36,385 nucleotides of DNA from an uncultured Bacilli bacterium (GCA_947632265.1 CANROP010000003.1:1-36385); one strand, 5' to 3'. Positions 1 through 8,568 are shown, counted from the first letter of the stretch. A program made the numbers and translations. Notes: a model not told the origin generated them from the sequence alone.

Positions 1-1
1 T

Positions 2-271
2 ACAGATATGCCAGATGCAAAATATTATGACAAGTATACGTCTGGTTCCGCAACAAATGCATGTAGCGGAGGAGTATGTTATGGACATGCCTTAAGCGAA
101 ACGAGTGGCTGGTATAGCGACTCTGCATCTTTCGTTAGTTCGTCCTATCCTTGGTTCAGGCGCGGTGGCTACTACGACGTTGGGGCTGGTGCCGGGGTGT
201 TCTGCTTCAGCTCCGTTGCAGGGGGAGCCTTTCCCAACAACTCTTTCCGCGTTGTTCTCGTATCTATATAA
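2..271 (+). CDS. C-terminal part of a secreted or pilin-like protein with a lectin-like variable tail (5' truncated)
   Basis: The reading frame is open from the left edge of the window, so the ATG at 8 is probably internal and the real start lies outside. The visible 89 residues have a small Cys pair (CSGGVC), then GWYSDSASFVSSSYPWFRRG and a Gly/Ala/Ser-rich stretch ending SFRVVLVSI. An SFRVVL ending after WF-RGG is typical of the C-termini of many surface and prepilin-like proteins in uncultured gut Firmicutes, and resembles the end of C-type-lectin/FGE-fold domains. No catalytic residues are recognisable. The DNA from about 140 to 262 is GC-rich and very poor in A, in sharp contrast to the AT-rich remainder. 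Function is inferred only as surface display or binding; the N-terminal part is needed to name it. Confidence 0.6.
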   Translation, partial: TDMPDAKYYDKYTSGSATNACSGGVCYGHALSETSGWYSDSASFVSSSYPWFRRGGYYDVGAGAGVFCFSSVAGGAFPNNSFRVVLVSI

Positions 272-285
272 AAATTATAATTCAG

Positions 286-315
286 ACTGATTAAACTTAA
301 ATAATCAGTTTTTTT
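286..315 (+). terminator. Rho-independent terminator
   Basis: Arms ACTGATTA (286-293) and TAATCAGT (302-309) enclose an 8-nt loop and are followed by a run of T to 315. It closes the transcript of the partial gene at the left edge before the operon beginning at 360. Confidence 0.75.
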
Positions 316-359
316 ATTATAATTTAATTTATATCTTCATAAACTTAACTGGTGATTAT

Positions 360-1238
360 ATGAAGATAGGTATTCCAAGAAGTTTATATTATTATTACTT
401 TAAAGATTTATGGATTAATTTTTTTGATTTTCTTGATATAGATATTATAGTAAGTCCAAAAACAACTAGAGAAATACTAGATTTAGGCATAAATAATAGT
501 GTAGATGAAATGTGTTTATCTATGAAAAATTATATAGGACATGTTTTCTATTTAAAAGATAAATGTGATTATATATTAATACCTAGAATAGATAATTATG
601 GGTTAGATAATCAAACTTGTACTAATTTTTTATCTAGTTACGATATAATAAATAATTTAATTGATACTAAAATATTAAATTATAATATAAATTTAAGAAA
701 TAATGAAACAGAATTATCAGGATTATTTAAAATATCTTCTTTACTTGGTATAGATAAAGGTAAAATGAAAAAAGCATATATTTATGCGAAAGAAAAAGAA
801 AAAAGTATAAGAGAAAGTAAAATAAAAGAAAATATAGAAAAATTAAATAGTAATAAAAAGAAAATATTATTAGTAGGTCATCCTTATAATTTATATGATG
901 AATTAATAGGTAAACAAGTTATAAAAATGTTAACTGATTTAGATATAGAAATAATATATAGTGATTTATTTGATACTAATGATGAATTTAAATATTATTC
1001 AAAAGAACTATATTGGAAATATAGTAAAGATAATATAGGTAGTATTGTAAAATGCAAAGATAAGATAGATGGAATAATATTTATATCTAGTTTTCCATGT
1101 GGACTTGATAGTTTAGTAAATGAATTAGTTATTAGAAAATTAGATAAACCATATATTAATTTAATAATAGATGATGTTGAAAGTAGTGGTGGAATAGAAA
1201 CTAGAATAGAGAGTTTTGTAGATATAATCAACTCATAA
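360..1238 (+). CDS. Acyl-CoA dehydratase activase-related protein (DUF2229-like)
   Basis: A 292-residue protein beginning MKIGIPRSLYYYYF, the usual opening of the DUF2229 / 2-hydroxyglutaryl-CoA dehydratase-related family. Family-type motifs include VDEMC (about residues 49-53), a conserved IPRIDNYG segment, and near the C-terminus SSFPCGLDSLVNEL, KPYINLIIDD and GIETRIESFVD. In better-known members the cysteines serve an iron-sulfur cluster, but no function has been shown for this stand-alone form. The start is set by GGTGAT ending 3 nt before the ATG. It is the first gene of a three-gene set with 1276-2340 and 2333-3277. In many bacteria the same modules are fused in one very large polypeptide; here they are split. 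Enzymatic role and substrate are unknown. Confidence 0.8.
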   Translation: MKIGIPRSLYYYYFKDLWINFFDFLDIDIIVSPKTTREILDLGINNSVDEMCLSMKNYIGHVFYLKDKCDYILIPRIDNYGLDNQTCTNFLSSYDIINNLIDTKILNYNINLRNNETELSGLFKISSLLGIDKGKMKKAYIYAKEKEKSIRESKIKENIEKLNSNKKKILLVGHPYNLYDELIGKQVIKMLTDLDIEIIYSDLFDTNDEFKYYSKELYWKYSKDNIGSIVKCKDKIDGIIFISSFPCGLDSLVNELVIRKLDKPYINLIIDDVESSGGIETRIESFVDIINS

Positions 1239-1275
1239 AAATTACTATACCTAATATAATTAAATTGGTGATACT

Positions 1276-2340
1276 ATGGATAGAGTAATAGCTTTTCCAC
1301 TTATGGGTAACTATCATGTTCCAGCTAAATATTTACTATCTAAAATAAGTGATTGTAAAGTGATGGATGCACCTAAAATAACTAGTAAAACAATAGAACT
1401 CGGTAGTAAAAATAGTCCAGATTTTGTTTGTATGCCATTTAAATATACACTAGGTACATATATAGAATGTTTAGATATGGGGGCAAACACCTTAATACAA
1501 ATGGGTGGTGGTTGTAGGTATGGTTACTATAGTGAACTACAAGAAAAAATATTAAAAGATTTAGGATATGATTTTGAGTATTATAATTTAGTAAGTAAAG
1601 GATATGCTGATATATTTAAAATATATAATACATTAAAAAAAATTAATCCTAAATTAAAAAAAATAAAAAGTATTTATCATTTTATCATTACTAAAAATAT
1701 GGTTAAATATATAGATAAAATAGAAGATTATATAAGAGGGAATAAAGGATTTGAAGAAGTAGATGGATGTTTTGATAAAGAATTTAATGATATGTTAAAC
1801 TCTTATTTAAATAATAAAGGATTAATAAGTTTATATTTAAGATATAAAAAATATAAAAAAAGAATCAAAAATATTAAATTAAAAAAAATTGATAAAAGAA
1901 TAAAAATAGGAGTAATAGGAGAATTATATACACTTATGGAACCGTTTGCGAATTACAATATAGAAGATGCATTATATAAATTTAATGTTGAAGTAAAAAG
2001 ATTTACTAATGTTACATATTTATTATTTGAAAAGGGTAAGAAAAGTAAAAAATATTTAAAGAAATTAAATAATGTTAAATATAAAATGGGTGCAGATGCA
2101 CTTGATAATATTTATTATACTAAGTATTTAATAGATAATAAGTATGATGGAATAATACATATAAAATCTAGTTTTTGTACACCAGAGATAGGATCTATGG
2201 GTATTATAAATAAAATGTGTGAAGAAAATGATATGCCAGTACTTTTCATGAGTATGGACTCTAATACTTCTAAAGTAGGTATGGAAACTAGATTAGAAGC
2301 ATTTTATGATATGATTGAAATGAGGAAAAATAATGGATAA
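1276..2340 (+). CDS. 2-hydroxyacyl-CoA dehydratase-family protein (HgdB/D-component-like)
   Basis: A 354-residue protein. Motifs typical of the 2-hydroxyglutaryl-CoA dehydratase D-component family are FVCMPFKYTLG (about residues 54-64), QMGGGCRYGYY (about 75-85), HIKSSFCTPEIGSM and, near the end, MSMDSNTSKVGMETRLEAF. The three cysteines in these motifs are plausible iron-sulfur ligands, by analogy with the family. A lysine-rich segment (about 165-215) separates the two halves. The start has GGTGAT 4 nt upstream. The stop overlaps the next gene by 8 bp, so the two are translationally coupled. No CoA-transferase or acyl-CoA dehydrogenase lies nearby, so a fermentation pathway is not supported; the gene is better read as part of the uncharacterised split activase complex. 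Confidence 0.8.
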   Translation: MDRVIAFPLMGNYHVPAKYLLSKISDCKVMDAPKITSKTIELGSKNSPDFVCMPFKYTLGTYIECLDMGANTLIQMGGGCRYGYYSELQEKILKDLGYDFEYYNLVSKGYADIFKIYNTLKKINPKLKKIKSIYHFIITKNMVKYIDKIEDYIRGNKGFEEVDGCFDKEFNDMLNSYLNNKGLISLYLRYKKYKKRIKNIKLKKIDKRIKIGVIGELYTLMEPFANYNIEDALYKFNVEVKRFTNVTYLLFEKGKKSKKYLKKLNNVKYKMGADALDNIYYTKYLIDNKYDGIIHIKSSFCTPEIGSMGIINKMCEENDMPVLFMSMDSNTSKVGMETRLEAFYDMIEMRKNNG

Positions 2341-3277
2341 ATGTTATTTAGGAGTAGATATAGGATCTATTTCTACAAAAGGAGTAATAATTGATTCTAA
2401 TTATAATATATTATCATCTAATTATATTTGGACAGAAGGTAGTCCTATAGAAGCAGTAAAAAGACTTATTCCTACATTAAAAGTACCAGATGGTTATAAA
2501 CTAAGTGGTATAGGTACAACAGGAAGTGCGAGAAAATTAATAGGACTTATGTTAGGTGCAAATATAGTAAAGAATGAAATAATTGCTCATGCTATTGGAA
2601 CATTAAATTATTATCCTGATTGTAAAACTATATTAGAAATAGGTGGGCAAGATTCTAAAATAATTATAATTAACAATGGAATAATAACAGATTACGCTAT
2701 GAATACATTATGTGCAGCAGGTACTGGATCATTTTTATCTAGTCAATCCAAAAGAATTGGCGTAGATATTAATGATTTTGGAGATATGGCACTAAATAGT
2801 AAAAATCCTGTTAAAATAGCTGCAAGATGTACAGTATTTGCTGAGTCAGATTTAATTCATAAGGCACAGTTAGGATATAAAAAAGAAGATATTGTAGCTG
2901 GCCTTTGTAAAAGTATAGTTTTGAATTATTTAAACAATGTTGGAAAAGGTAAAAAGATAAGAGAACCTATTGTATTTCAAGGTGGAGTAAGTAAAAATAA
3001 AGGGGTAGTTAAATATTTTAATGAAGTATTAAATACAAAAGTTATAGTAGATGATAATAGTCATTTAATGGGAGCTATTGGGGTTGCAATACTATCAGCT
3101 AAAGATAACAGTAATCTAGATTTTAATTTAGATATTAATGATATAAAATTTGAAACAAAAGGATTTGAATGTCATGGGTGTTCAAATAGTTGTGAGATAG
3201 TTAAAATATTTAAAGATGATAAATTTATAGATGCTTTTGGTAATAGATGTGATAAAACAATACGAATAAAACAATAA
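2333..3277 (+). CDS. BadF/BadG/BcrA/BcrD-type ATPase, acyl-CoA dehydratase activase
   Basis: A 314-residue ASKHA-fold ATPase. The phosphate-1 loop is LGVDIGSISTKGV (residues 6-18), the phosphate-2 region is LEIGGQDSK (about 101-109), followed by NTLCAAGTGSF and ARCTVFAESD. Those last two motifs hold the two cysteines that bridge a [4Fe-4S] cluster between subunits in characterised activases such as HgdC. FQGGVSKNKGV is the adenosine-binding region. After the activase core (about residue 270) there is a Cys-rich tail, CHGCSNSCEI...NRCD, a feature of the large fused relatives rather than of classic HgdC. By family knowledge it would transfer an ATP-driven electron to a partner, presumably the protein at 1276-2340. 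The partner reaction is unknown. Confidence 0.85.
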   Translation: MDKCYLGVDIGSISTKGVIIDSNYNILSSNYIWTEGSPIEAVKRLIPTLKVPDGYKLSGIGTTGSARKLIGLMLGANIVKNEIIAHAIGTLNYYPDCKTILEIGGQDSKIIIINNGIITDYAMNTLCAAGTGSFLSSQSKRIGVDINDFGDMALNSKNPVKIAARCTVFAESDLIHKAQLGYKKEDIVAGLCKSIVLNYLNNVGKGKKIREPIVFQGGVSKNKGVVKYFNEVLNTKVIVDDNSHLMGAIGVAILSAKDNSNLDFNLDINDIKFETKGFECHGCSNSCEIVKIFKDDKFIDAFGNRCDKTIRIKQ

Positions 3278-3297
3278 AATCATAAAGTAGTATTCAC

Positions 3298-3339
3298 TTC
3301 CAAAACTTGTCGTTTTTTGATAGTTTTGGAAATTTTTTT
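3298..3339 (+). terminator. Stem-loop with T-run after the activase operon
   Basis: TTCCAAAACT (3298-3307) pairs with AGTTTTGGAA (3322-3331), followed by seven T, which fits an intrinsic terminator 20 nt after the activase stop. A third copy of the arm, TTCCAAAACT, lies at 3338-3347 and runs into the -35 box of the next promoter. The same bases could therefore also act as operator half-sites. Confidence 0.6.
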
Positions 3340-3346
3340 CCAAAAC

Positions 3347-3375
3347 TTGACTTTATATAAAGTTTAATATATACT
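3347..3375 (+). promoter_or_regulatory. Sigma-A-type promoter of the first DUF4143 ATPase gene
   Basis: TTGACT (3347-3352), a 17-bp spacer and TATACT (3370-3375), close to consensus, 20 nt before the ATG at 3395. The -35 box touches the third copy of a TTCCAAAACT repeat (3338-3347). This arrangement suggests autoregulation or control by a neighbouring repressor. Confidence 0.7.
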
Positions 3376-3394
3376 TATAAAAGAGGTGAAAACT

Positions 3395-4600
3395 ATGATA
3401 GAAAGAACAGAATATCTCGAACAATTAAAAATGTTTAAAGATAAAGATTTAATCAAAGTTGTTACTGGAATAAGAAGATGTGGTAAGTCTACATTATTTG
3501 AATTATTTATAAATTATTTAAAAGAAAATGGAATAAAAGATAATCAAATAATAAATATAAATCTTGAGGATGCTGCTTATAATTTTGAAAGTTATAAGGA
3601 ATTATATGATTATGTAAATAAAAAAATAGATTCTAAAAAACAATTTTATGTATTTTTAGATGAAGTTCAAAATGTTCCTATGTTTCAAAAAGCAGTAGAT
3701 AGTTTATACATAAAGAAAAATGTTGATGTATATATAACTGGATCAAATGCTTATTTATTATCTGGAGAACTCGCAACATTATTATCAGGAAGATATGTAG
3801 AAATAAAATTATTACCATTATCATTTAAAGAGTATTTAAGTGCATTTAATAGCTCAACTAAAAGTCGTTATGAATATTTCTTAGATTATATGAAATATGG
3901 TGGTATGCCAGGTAATATACCTATACTTAAAGATAATCCAATTGGTTTAGATATTTACTTAGAAGGAATATTCAGTACTATAGTTTATAAAGATATAATA
4001 ACAAGAAATAATATAACAGATAAGATGATTCTAGAAAGTGTATTAAAATTTATATTTGATAATATAGGTAGTAGAATATCTACAAAAAAAATAAGTGATA
4101 CATTAACAAGTAAAGGAATTTCTACAAGTAATCATACGGTTGAAAATTATATATCTGCATTCGTAGAAAGTTTCTTAATATATAAAGCTGAAAGATTTGA
4201 TGTGAAAGGTAAAAATTTACTCGCTAGAGAATATAAATATTATGTTGCAGATCCAGGATTAAGAAGTTATTTATTAGGAAAAAAAGCTGATAGTGACATG
4301 GGTCATGTATTAGAAAATATAGTGTATCTTGAATTATTAAGAAGAGGATATAAAGTATATGTTGGAAAAGTTGACGATTTAGAAGTAGATTTTGTTGCTG
4401 AAAATAGAAATGGTTTAAAATATTTTCAAGTCGCCCTTACAGTTAGAGATGATAAAGTATTAGAAAGAGAACTAAAATCATTACAAAAAACAGGTGACCA
4501 TTATCCAAAATATTTGATAACTTATGATATGGATATGGAAGCTGATTATGATGGAATAACAAAAATCAATATAGTTGATTGGTTATTAAATGAAGAATGA
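3395..4600 (+). CDS. AAA_14/DUF4143-type ATPase (paralogue 1)
   Basis: A 401-residue P-loop ATPase of the archaeal-type ATP-binding family. Walker A is GIRRCGKS (residues 25-32), Walker B is FYVFLDEVQN (about 84-93) and a sensor-like YITGSNA follows. The middle is a winged-helix-like region (about 210-270). The C-terminal DUF4143 region contains LEVDFVAENRNGLKYFQV, which recalls a PD-(D/E)XK nuclease core with Gln where Glu would be expected. The start is placed at ATG 3395, 6 nt after AGAGGTG, rather than the in-frame GTG at 3386. It has its own promoter and stands between two unrelated operons. A paralogue with the same architecture is at 7372-8568. Biological role of the family is not established; some members are discussed as toxin- or defence-associated, which cannot be judged here. 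Confidence 0.85.
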   Translation: MIERTEYLEQLKMFKDKDLIKVVTGIRRCGKSTLFELFINYLKENGIKDNQIININLEDAAYNFESYKELYDYVNKKIDSKKQFYVFLDEVQNVPMFQKAVDSLYIKKNVDVYITGSNAYLLSGELATLLSGRYVEIKLLPLSFKEYLSAFNSSTKSRYEYFLDYMKYGGMPGNIPILKDNPIGLDIYLEGIFSTIVYKDIITRNNITDKMILESVLKFIFDNIGSRISTKKISDTLTSKGISTSNHTVENYISAFVESFLIYKAERFDVKGKNLLAREYKYYVADPGLRSYLLGKKADSDMGHVLENIVYLELLRRGYKVYVGKVDDLEVDFVAENRNGLKYFQVALTVRDDKVLERELKSLQKTGDHYPKYLITYDMDMEADYDGITKINIVDWLLNEE

Positions 4601-4880
4601 GTATAACCTAACAATAGAATTGAAAAAGGCTGAATTTAATGATAGTAATTAAATAGTTCCACACTGTGGAACTAGCAGAAAAAAATTAAATTGATTTAAA
4701 AAAATAAATTTTATGAAATTTAAGAATAAAAAAGTCATAAAATCTTTTTGAACAAATTTAGATATGCTTAAAATAATTTTTTAAATATCAAAAATTTACT
4801 CTTTTTTGCTGTTTTGTTAAAAAAGTTTTTACTTTTTTTTTATTTTATAGTATAATTATATGTAGATTATAGGAGATGAT
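4601..4880. other. Intergenic region with a 19-bp palindrome and the ftsA promoter
   Basis: No open frame with a ribosome binding site is visible. The notable element is AGTTCCACA-C-TGTGGAACT (4655-4673), a perfect 9-bp inverted repeat with a 1-bp centre. It is too tight to form a normal terminator loop, so it looks like a protein-binding site. The rest is homopolymer-rich AT sequence leading into the ftsA promoter. Confidence 0.5.
4828..4856 (+). promoter_or_regulatory. Probable promoter of ftsAZ
   Basis: TTTACT (4828-4833), 17-bp spacer and TATAAT (4851-4856), 24 nt before the ftsA ATG. The -35 box is weak but the -10 is perfect. Confidence 0.5.
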
Positions 4881-6128
4881 ATGATGAAGCATATTTATAC
4901 TAGTCTTGATATCGGTTCTGATACTATTAAAATAGTAGTTTGTGAATTATATCAGAACAAGTTAAATTTACTTGCATCATCTTCATATAAATCTAGTGGA
5001 ATAAAAAAGGGATTAATAACTGATGTCACTTTAGCTGAAAAATCTATTAGGGGAGCAATTAATGAAGTAGAAGATATGTTAGGAATAAAAATTAAAAGAG
5101 TAATTACTTCTATTCCATCATTTAATGCTGAATATTCAGTTATAAAGGGTAGCATTAGAATAAATAATGAAGATAACTGTGTTACTAGTAAAGATGTAAT
5201 TAATGTATTAGAATCATCTTTAAAAGGAAGAGAATCAAATGTACGTGAAATGGTTACTGTTTTACCTATTGATTTTAATATAGATAGTAGAGCATTTATA
5301 AAAAATCCAAAAGGAATGCATGCTGATATATTAAGTTCACGTGCGGTTTTAGTAACGGTACCTAAAAAAAATGTATATTCAGTAATAAGTCTACTTGAAA
5401 ATATGGGTATTGAAGTTGTAGATATATCACTAAATAATATTGGTAATCTATATTCTTTTAACAATAAAAACTTTGAACACCAAATAGGGGCTATTATAGA
5501 TATTGGAAGTGATATTACAGATATATCACTATATAATAAAAGTATTTTGGTTAAAAGTAGTATAGTAAATATGGGTGGAAAAAATATAGATAACGATATA
5601 TCTTATATGTATAAATTAGATGATAAAACAGCTACTAAATTAAAATTAAAATTTGCTTTAGCTCATAAGAAAAATGCTAGTGTAAATGATACCATAGAAG
5701 TTAAAAATGTAACGGATGAATATATTAAAATTAATCAGTTTGAATTATCTGAAATAGTTATGTCAAGACTTGAAGAAATACTAAATGAAGCTAAAAAAGA
5801 GATAAATCTATTGACAAGTAAGAAAATTGATTATATTATAATAACGGGTGGTGCTAGTAATATGCAGGGCTTTGAATACATAGTAAACGATGTATTTGGA
5901 GAAAGTGCCAATATAGGAAATGTTAAAATGCTTGGTATAAGAGATAACAGGTATTCAGCATGTATTGGAAATATAATATATTTTATTAGCAAGCTTAAAT
6001 TAAAAGATAAAAATTATACTATGATTAATGATGATGATGCATCTAATATGACTATGCTTAGTTCAAGGAAAATAAGTACATCAGATTCAATGCTAGGAAA
6101 GATATTTGGATTTTTCTTTAGCGAATAG
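4881..6128 (+). CDS. ftsA: Cell division protein FtsA
   Basis: A 415-residue actin-like ATPase that tethers FtsZ to the membrane and recruits the divisome. Phosphate-1 is [12 protein letters not shown] (residues 8-19), phosphate-2 is [13 protein letters not shown] (about 201-213) and the adenosine motif is [13 protein letters not shown] (about 317-329). The C-terminus after a variable linker is the short amphipathic [11 protein letters not shown], expected to be the membrane-targeting helix. AGGAG at 4871-4875 supports ATG 4881; the adjacent ATG at 4884 is also possible. It lies 11 bp upstream of ftsZ, the classic ftsA-ftsZ pair, but without ftsQ or mur genes around it. Confidence 0.95.
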   Translation: MMKHIYTSLDIGSDTIKIVVCELYQNKLNLLASSSYKSSGIKKGLITDVTLAEKSIRGAINEVEDMLGIKIKRVITSIPSFNAEYSVIKGSIRINNEDNCVTSKDVINVLESSLKGRESNVREMVTVLPIDFNIDSRAFIKNPKGMHADILSSRAVLVTVPKKNVYSVISLLENMGIEVVDISLNNIGNLYSFNNKNFEHQIGAIIDIGSDITDISLYNKSILVKSSIVNMGGKNIDNDISYMYKLDDKTATKLKLKFALAHKKNASVNDTIEVKNVTDEYIKINQFELSEIVMSRLEEILNEAKKEINLLTSKKIDYIIITGGASNMQGFEYIVNDVFGESANIGNVKMLGIRDNRYSACIGNIIYFISKLKLKDKNYTMINDDDASNMTMLSSRKISTSDSMLGKIFGFFFSE

Positions 6129-6139
6129 AGGAGGAAATT

Positions 6140-7228
6140 ATGTTTGGATTAGAAATGGACCAAGTTGCTAAAATAAAAGTTATAGGTGTTGGTGGTGGCG
6201 GTAATAATGCCGTAAATAGAATGATAGAATCAGGAGTAAAGGGCGTTGAGTTCATAGTAGCTAATACTGATTTGCAAGTATTAAATTGTTCTAAAGCTCC
6301 AACTAAGATTCAAATCGGTGAGAATTTAACTGGTGGAAGAGGAGCAGGAGCAAAACCTGAAATAGGAAGAGAAGCTGCTCTTGAAAGCAAAAAGGAATTA
6401 GAAGAAGCTTTAGCAGGTGCAGATATGATATTTGTAACTTGTGGTATGGGTGGAGGAACTGGTACAGGTGCTGCTCCAGTTATCGCAAATATCGCACAAG
6501 AATTAGGTGCACTAACAGTTGGTATTGTAACTAAACCTTTCTCATTTGAAGGTAAAAAGAGAATGGAACAAGCAATTGAAGGACTTGAAGAGTTAAAGAA
6601 AAATGTAGATACCTTAATTGTTATACCAAATGATAAATTAAGAGATATAATAGATAAGTCAACACCACTTTTAGAATCATTTAAAGAAGTAGATAACGTA
6701 CTTAGAAGAGGAGTACAATCTATATCTGATTTAATAGCTGTTGCAGGATTAATCAACCTAGACTTTGCAGATGTTAAAACAGTTATGGAAAAAAGAGGTA
6801 CTGCTTTAATAGGTATTGGTATAGGTGTTGGAGAAAATAGAGCAGTAGAAGCTGCAAGACAAGCAATATCTAGTCCATTACTTGAAACTAATATAGATGG
6901 TGCGACGGATGCAATTATAAATGTAACTGGTGGTAATAATTTAACATTATATGAAGTAGAAGAAGCAGCAGAAGAAATTAGAAATGGTGCTAAAACCGAT
7001 ATGAATACAATATTTGGTGCTGTTATTAATGAAAATTTAAATGATGAAATAATCGTTACAGTAATTGCTACTGGATTTGATGATGATAAGAAAGAAGAAG
7101 AAAATAAATCTTTAAGATCTGATAGAGTTGCATCAGCAGTTAGAAGTGGTGATACAAGAGAAATATCATCAGATGATGACTCATCAGATGATATAATTCC
7201 ATCATTCTTAAGAAGAAGAGGACTATAG
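6140..7228 (+). CDS. ftsZ: Cell division GTPase FtsZ
   Basis: A 362-residue tubulin-like GTPase forming the Z-ring. The nucleotide-binding [13 protein letters not shown] lies near residues 15-27, the tubulin signature [10 protein letters not shown] near 104-113, and the synergy (T7) loop NLDFADVK near 206-213. An acidic, variable linker follows, and the C-terminal peptide [10 protein letters not shown] is the usual docking site for FtsA and SepF. Length is normal for Firmicutes. GAGGAGG directly before the start gives a strong ribosome binding site. The operon ends with a terminator at 7227-7248; no sepF follows. Confidence 0.97.
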   Translation: MFGLEMDQVAKIKVIGVGGGGNNAVNRMIESGVKGVEFIVANTDLQVLNCSKAPTKIQIGENLTGGRGAGAKPEIGREAALESKKELEEALAGADMIFVTCGMGGGTGTGAAPVIANIAQELGALTVGIVTKPFSFEGKKRMEQAIEGLEELKKNVDTLIVIPNDKLRDIIDKSTPLLESFKEVDNVLRRGVQSISDLIAVAGLINLDFADVKTVMEKRGTALIGIGIGVGENRAVEAARQAISSPLLETNIDGATDAIINVTGGNNLTLYEVEEAAEEIRNGAKTDMNTIFGAVINENLNDEIIVTVIATGFDDDKKEEENKSLRSDRVASAVRSGDTREISSDDDSSDDIIPSFLRRRGL

Positions 7229-7248
7229 AAGTTTAATACTTCTTTTTT
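7227..7248 (+). terminator. Terminator of ftsAZ
   Basis: AGAAGT (7227-7232) and ACTTCT (7238-7243) with a 5-nt loop and a T-run. The left arm overlaps the ftsZ stop codon (7226-7228). Confidence 0.7.
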
Positions 7249-7266
7249 AGTTTAAGATATTTAGTT

Positions 7267-7314
7267 TGGAGTAAAAAATTTCTATTTTCATAAAAAAATT
7301 ACTCCATGGAGTAA
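7267..7314. promoter_or_regulatory. Inverted-repeat operator candidate upstream of the second DUF4143 ATPase
   Basis: TGGAGTAA at 7267-7274, TTACTCCA at 7299-7306 and TGGAGTAA at 7307-7314. The last two form a perfect 16-bp palindrome (TTACTCCATGGAGTAA) ending 4 bp before the -35 box. A T/A-rich AAATTTCTATT repeat accompanies the half-sites. The layout of three half-sites beside a strong promoter parallels that at 3298-3347, though the arm sequence differs. Confidence 0.55.
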
Positions 7315-7318
7315 TAAA

Positions 7319-7347
7319 TTGACAAATTTCTATTATAATATTATAAT
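7319..7347 (+). promoter_or_regulatory. Consensus sigma-A promoter of the second DUF4143 ATPase
   Basis: TTGACA (7319-7324), a 17-bp spacer and TATAAT (7342-7347): a perfect match to the vegetative consensus, 24 nt before the ATG at 7372. A perfect promoter next to a palindrome suggests that the gene is normally repressed. The promoter may also serve fhs 23 bp downstream of the ATPase gene. Confidence 0.8.
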
Positions 7348-7371
7348 GTATATAGAAAGGAAAGAGTTAAT

Positions 7372-8568
7372 ATGGTAATTCGTGAGAGATATTTGAATGC
7401 ATTAAGACCTTTTTATGATCAAGATTTAATTAAGGTGTTAGTTGGTATTAGACGTTCTGGTAAATCAGTTATTTTAAATCAGATTATTAATGAATTAAAA
7501 AATAATGGAATAGATGAAAAACATATAATTTATATAAATTTTGAAGATTTTGACTATCAAGAATATACAGATCCAAAAAAATTAAATAAATATGTTAAGG
7601 ATAAAATTACAGATGATAAGAAATATTATATATTTTTTGATGAAATCCAAAATGTAGACATGTGGGAGAAAGTTGTCAATTCGCTTAGAGCTACAAAAAA
7701 TACATCAATATTTATAACAGGTTCAAATAGTGATTTATTATCTAGTGATCTAGCAACCCATATTGCAGGAAGATATGTAAGTTTTAAAGTGACTCCTTTT
7801 ACTTTTAGTGAGGTATGTGAATTATTAAATATTTCAGATAAAAAAGATATAGATGATGTGTTTAAAGACTATATTAAATGGGGAGGAATGCCTCAAAGAT
7901 TTATGCAAAATACTGATGAATCTAAAAAGACATATTTAAATGATATATACGATTCTATAGTTATTAAAGATATAATTAGAAGATTTAATATAAAAGATGT
8001 GGATTTGTTAAATAGAATAGTCACTTATATTCTAACTACACCATCACAAACATTTTCACCAGAAAGTTTAAGAAAATATATGATGAGCGAATCACGTGGA
8101 GTATCATTAGAAACTTTATATAACTATCTTGATTATATAACAAGAGCTAATCTTATATCTAAAGCAGAAAGATATGATATAAGAGGAAAGAAAATATTAA
8201 CTGGAAAATATAAATATTATTTAACTGATTTAGGATTTACTAATATACTAAGTGAAGGAAAAAAAGAGCAAATTGGTGCCTATTTAGAAAATATAATTTA
8301 TAATGAATTGATTGCTAGAGGGTACAATGTAAAAATTGGAAATATAGAAAACGGAGAAATAGATTTTATCGCAACTAGGTTTGATGAAAAAATATATATT
8401 CAAGTTGCATATATTTTGGTAGATGAATTAGCAGTTAAAAGAGAGTTTGGTGCATATGGCAAAATAGAAGATAACTATCCAAAATATGTACTTTCAATGG
8501 ATAAGTTTGATTTTTCACAAAATGGTATTATTCATAAAAATATAATAGATTGGTTATTAGAAAAATAA
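7372..8568 (+). CDS. AAA_14/DUF4143-type ATPase (paralogue 2)
   Basis: A 398-residue paralogue of the protein at 3395-4600, with the same domain order and nearly the same spacing: Walker A GIRRSGKS (25-32), Walker B YYIFFDEIQN (about 84-93), sensor FITGSNS, a winged-helix-like middle part, and DUF4143 with GEIDFIATRFDEKIYIQV near the C-terminus. Both proteins end in a DWLL segment. AAAGGAAAGAG supports ATG 7372. The gene is inserted between the ftsZ terminator and fhs. The two copies differ clearly in sequence, so they are old paralogues or separate acquisitions rather than a recent duplication. Function is not established. Confidence 0.85.
   Translation: MVIRERYLNALRPFYDQDLIKVLVGIRRSGKSVILNQIINELKNNGIDEKHIIYINFEDFDYQEYTDPKKLNKYVKDKITDDKKYYIFFDEIQNVDMWEKVVNSLRATKNTSIFITGSNSDLLSSDLATHIAGRYVSFKVTPFTFSEVCELLNISDKKDIDDVFKDYIKWGGMPQRFMQNTDESKKTYLNDIYDSIVIKDIIRRFNIKDVDLLNRIVTYILTTPSQTFSPESLRKYMMSESRGVSLETLYNYLDYITRANLISKAERYDIRGKKILTGKYKYYLTDLGFTNILSEGKKEQIGAYLENIIYNELIARGYNVKIGNIENGEIDFIATRFDEKIYIQVAYILVDELAVKREFGAYGKIEDNYPKYVLSMDKFDFSQNGIIHKNIIDWLLEK

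Noticed and set aside
105-290. Overlapping plus-strand frame at the left edge
   Set aside because: It is out of frame with the recognisable lectin-like tail, and its existence is explained by the GC-rich stretch that lacks stop codons.
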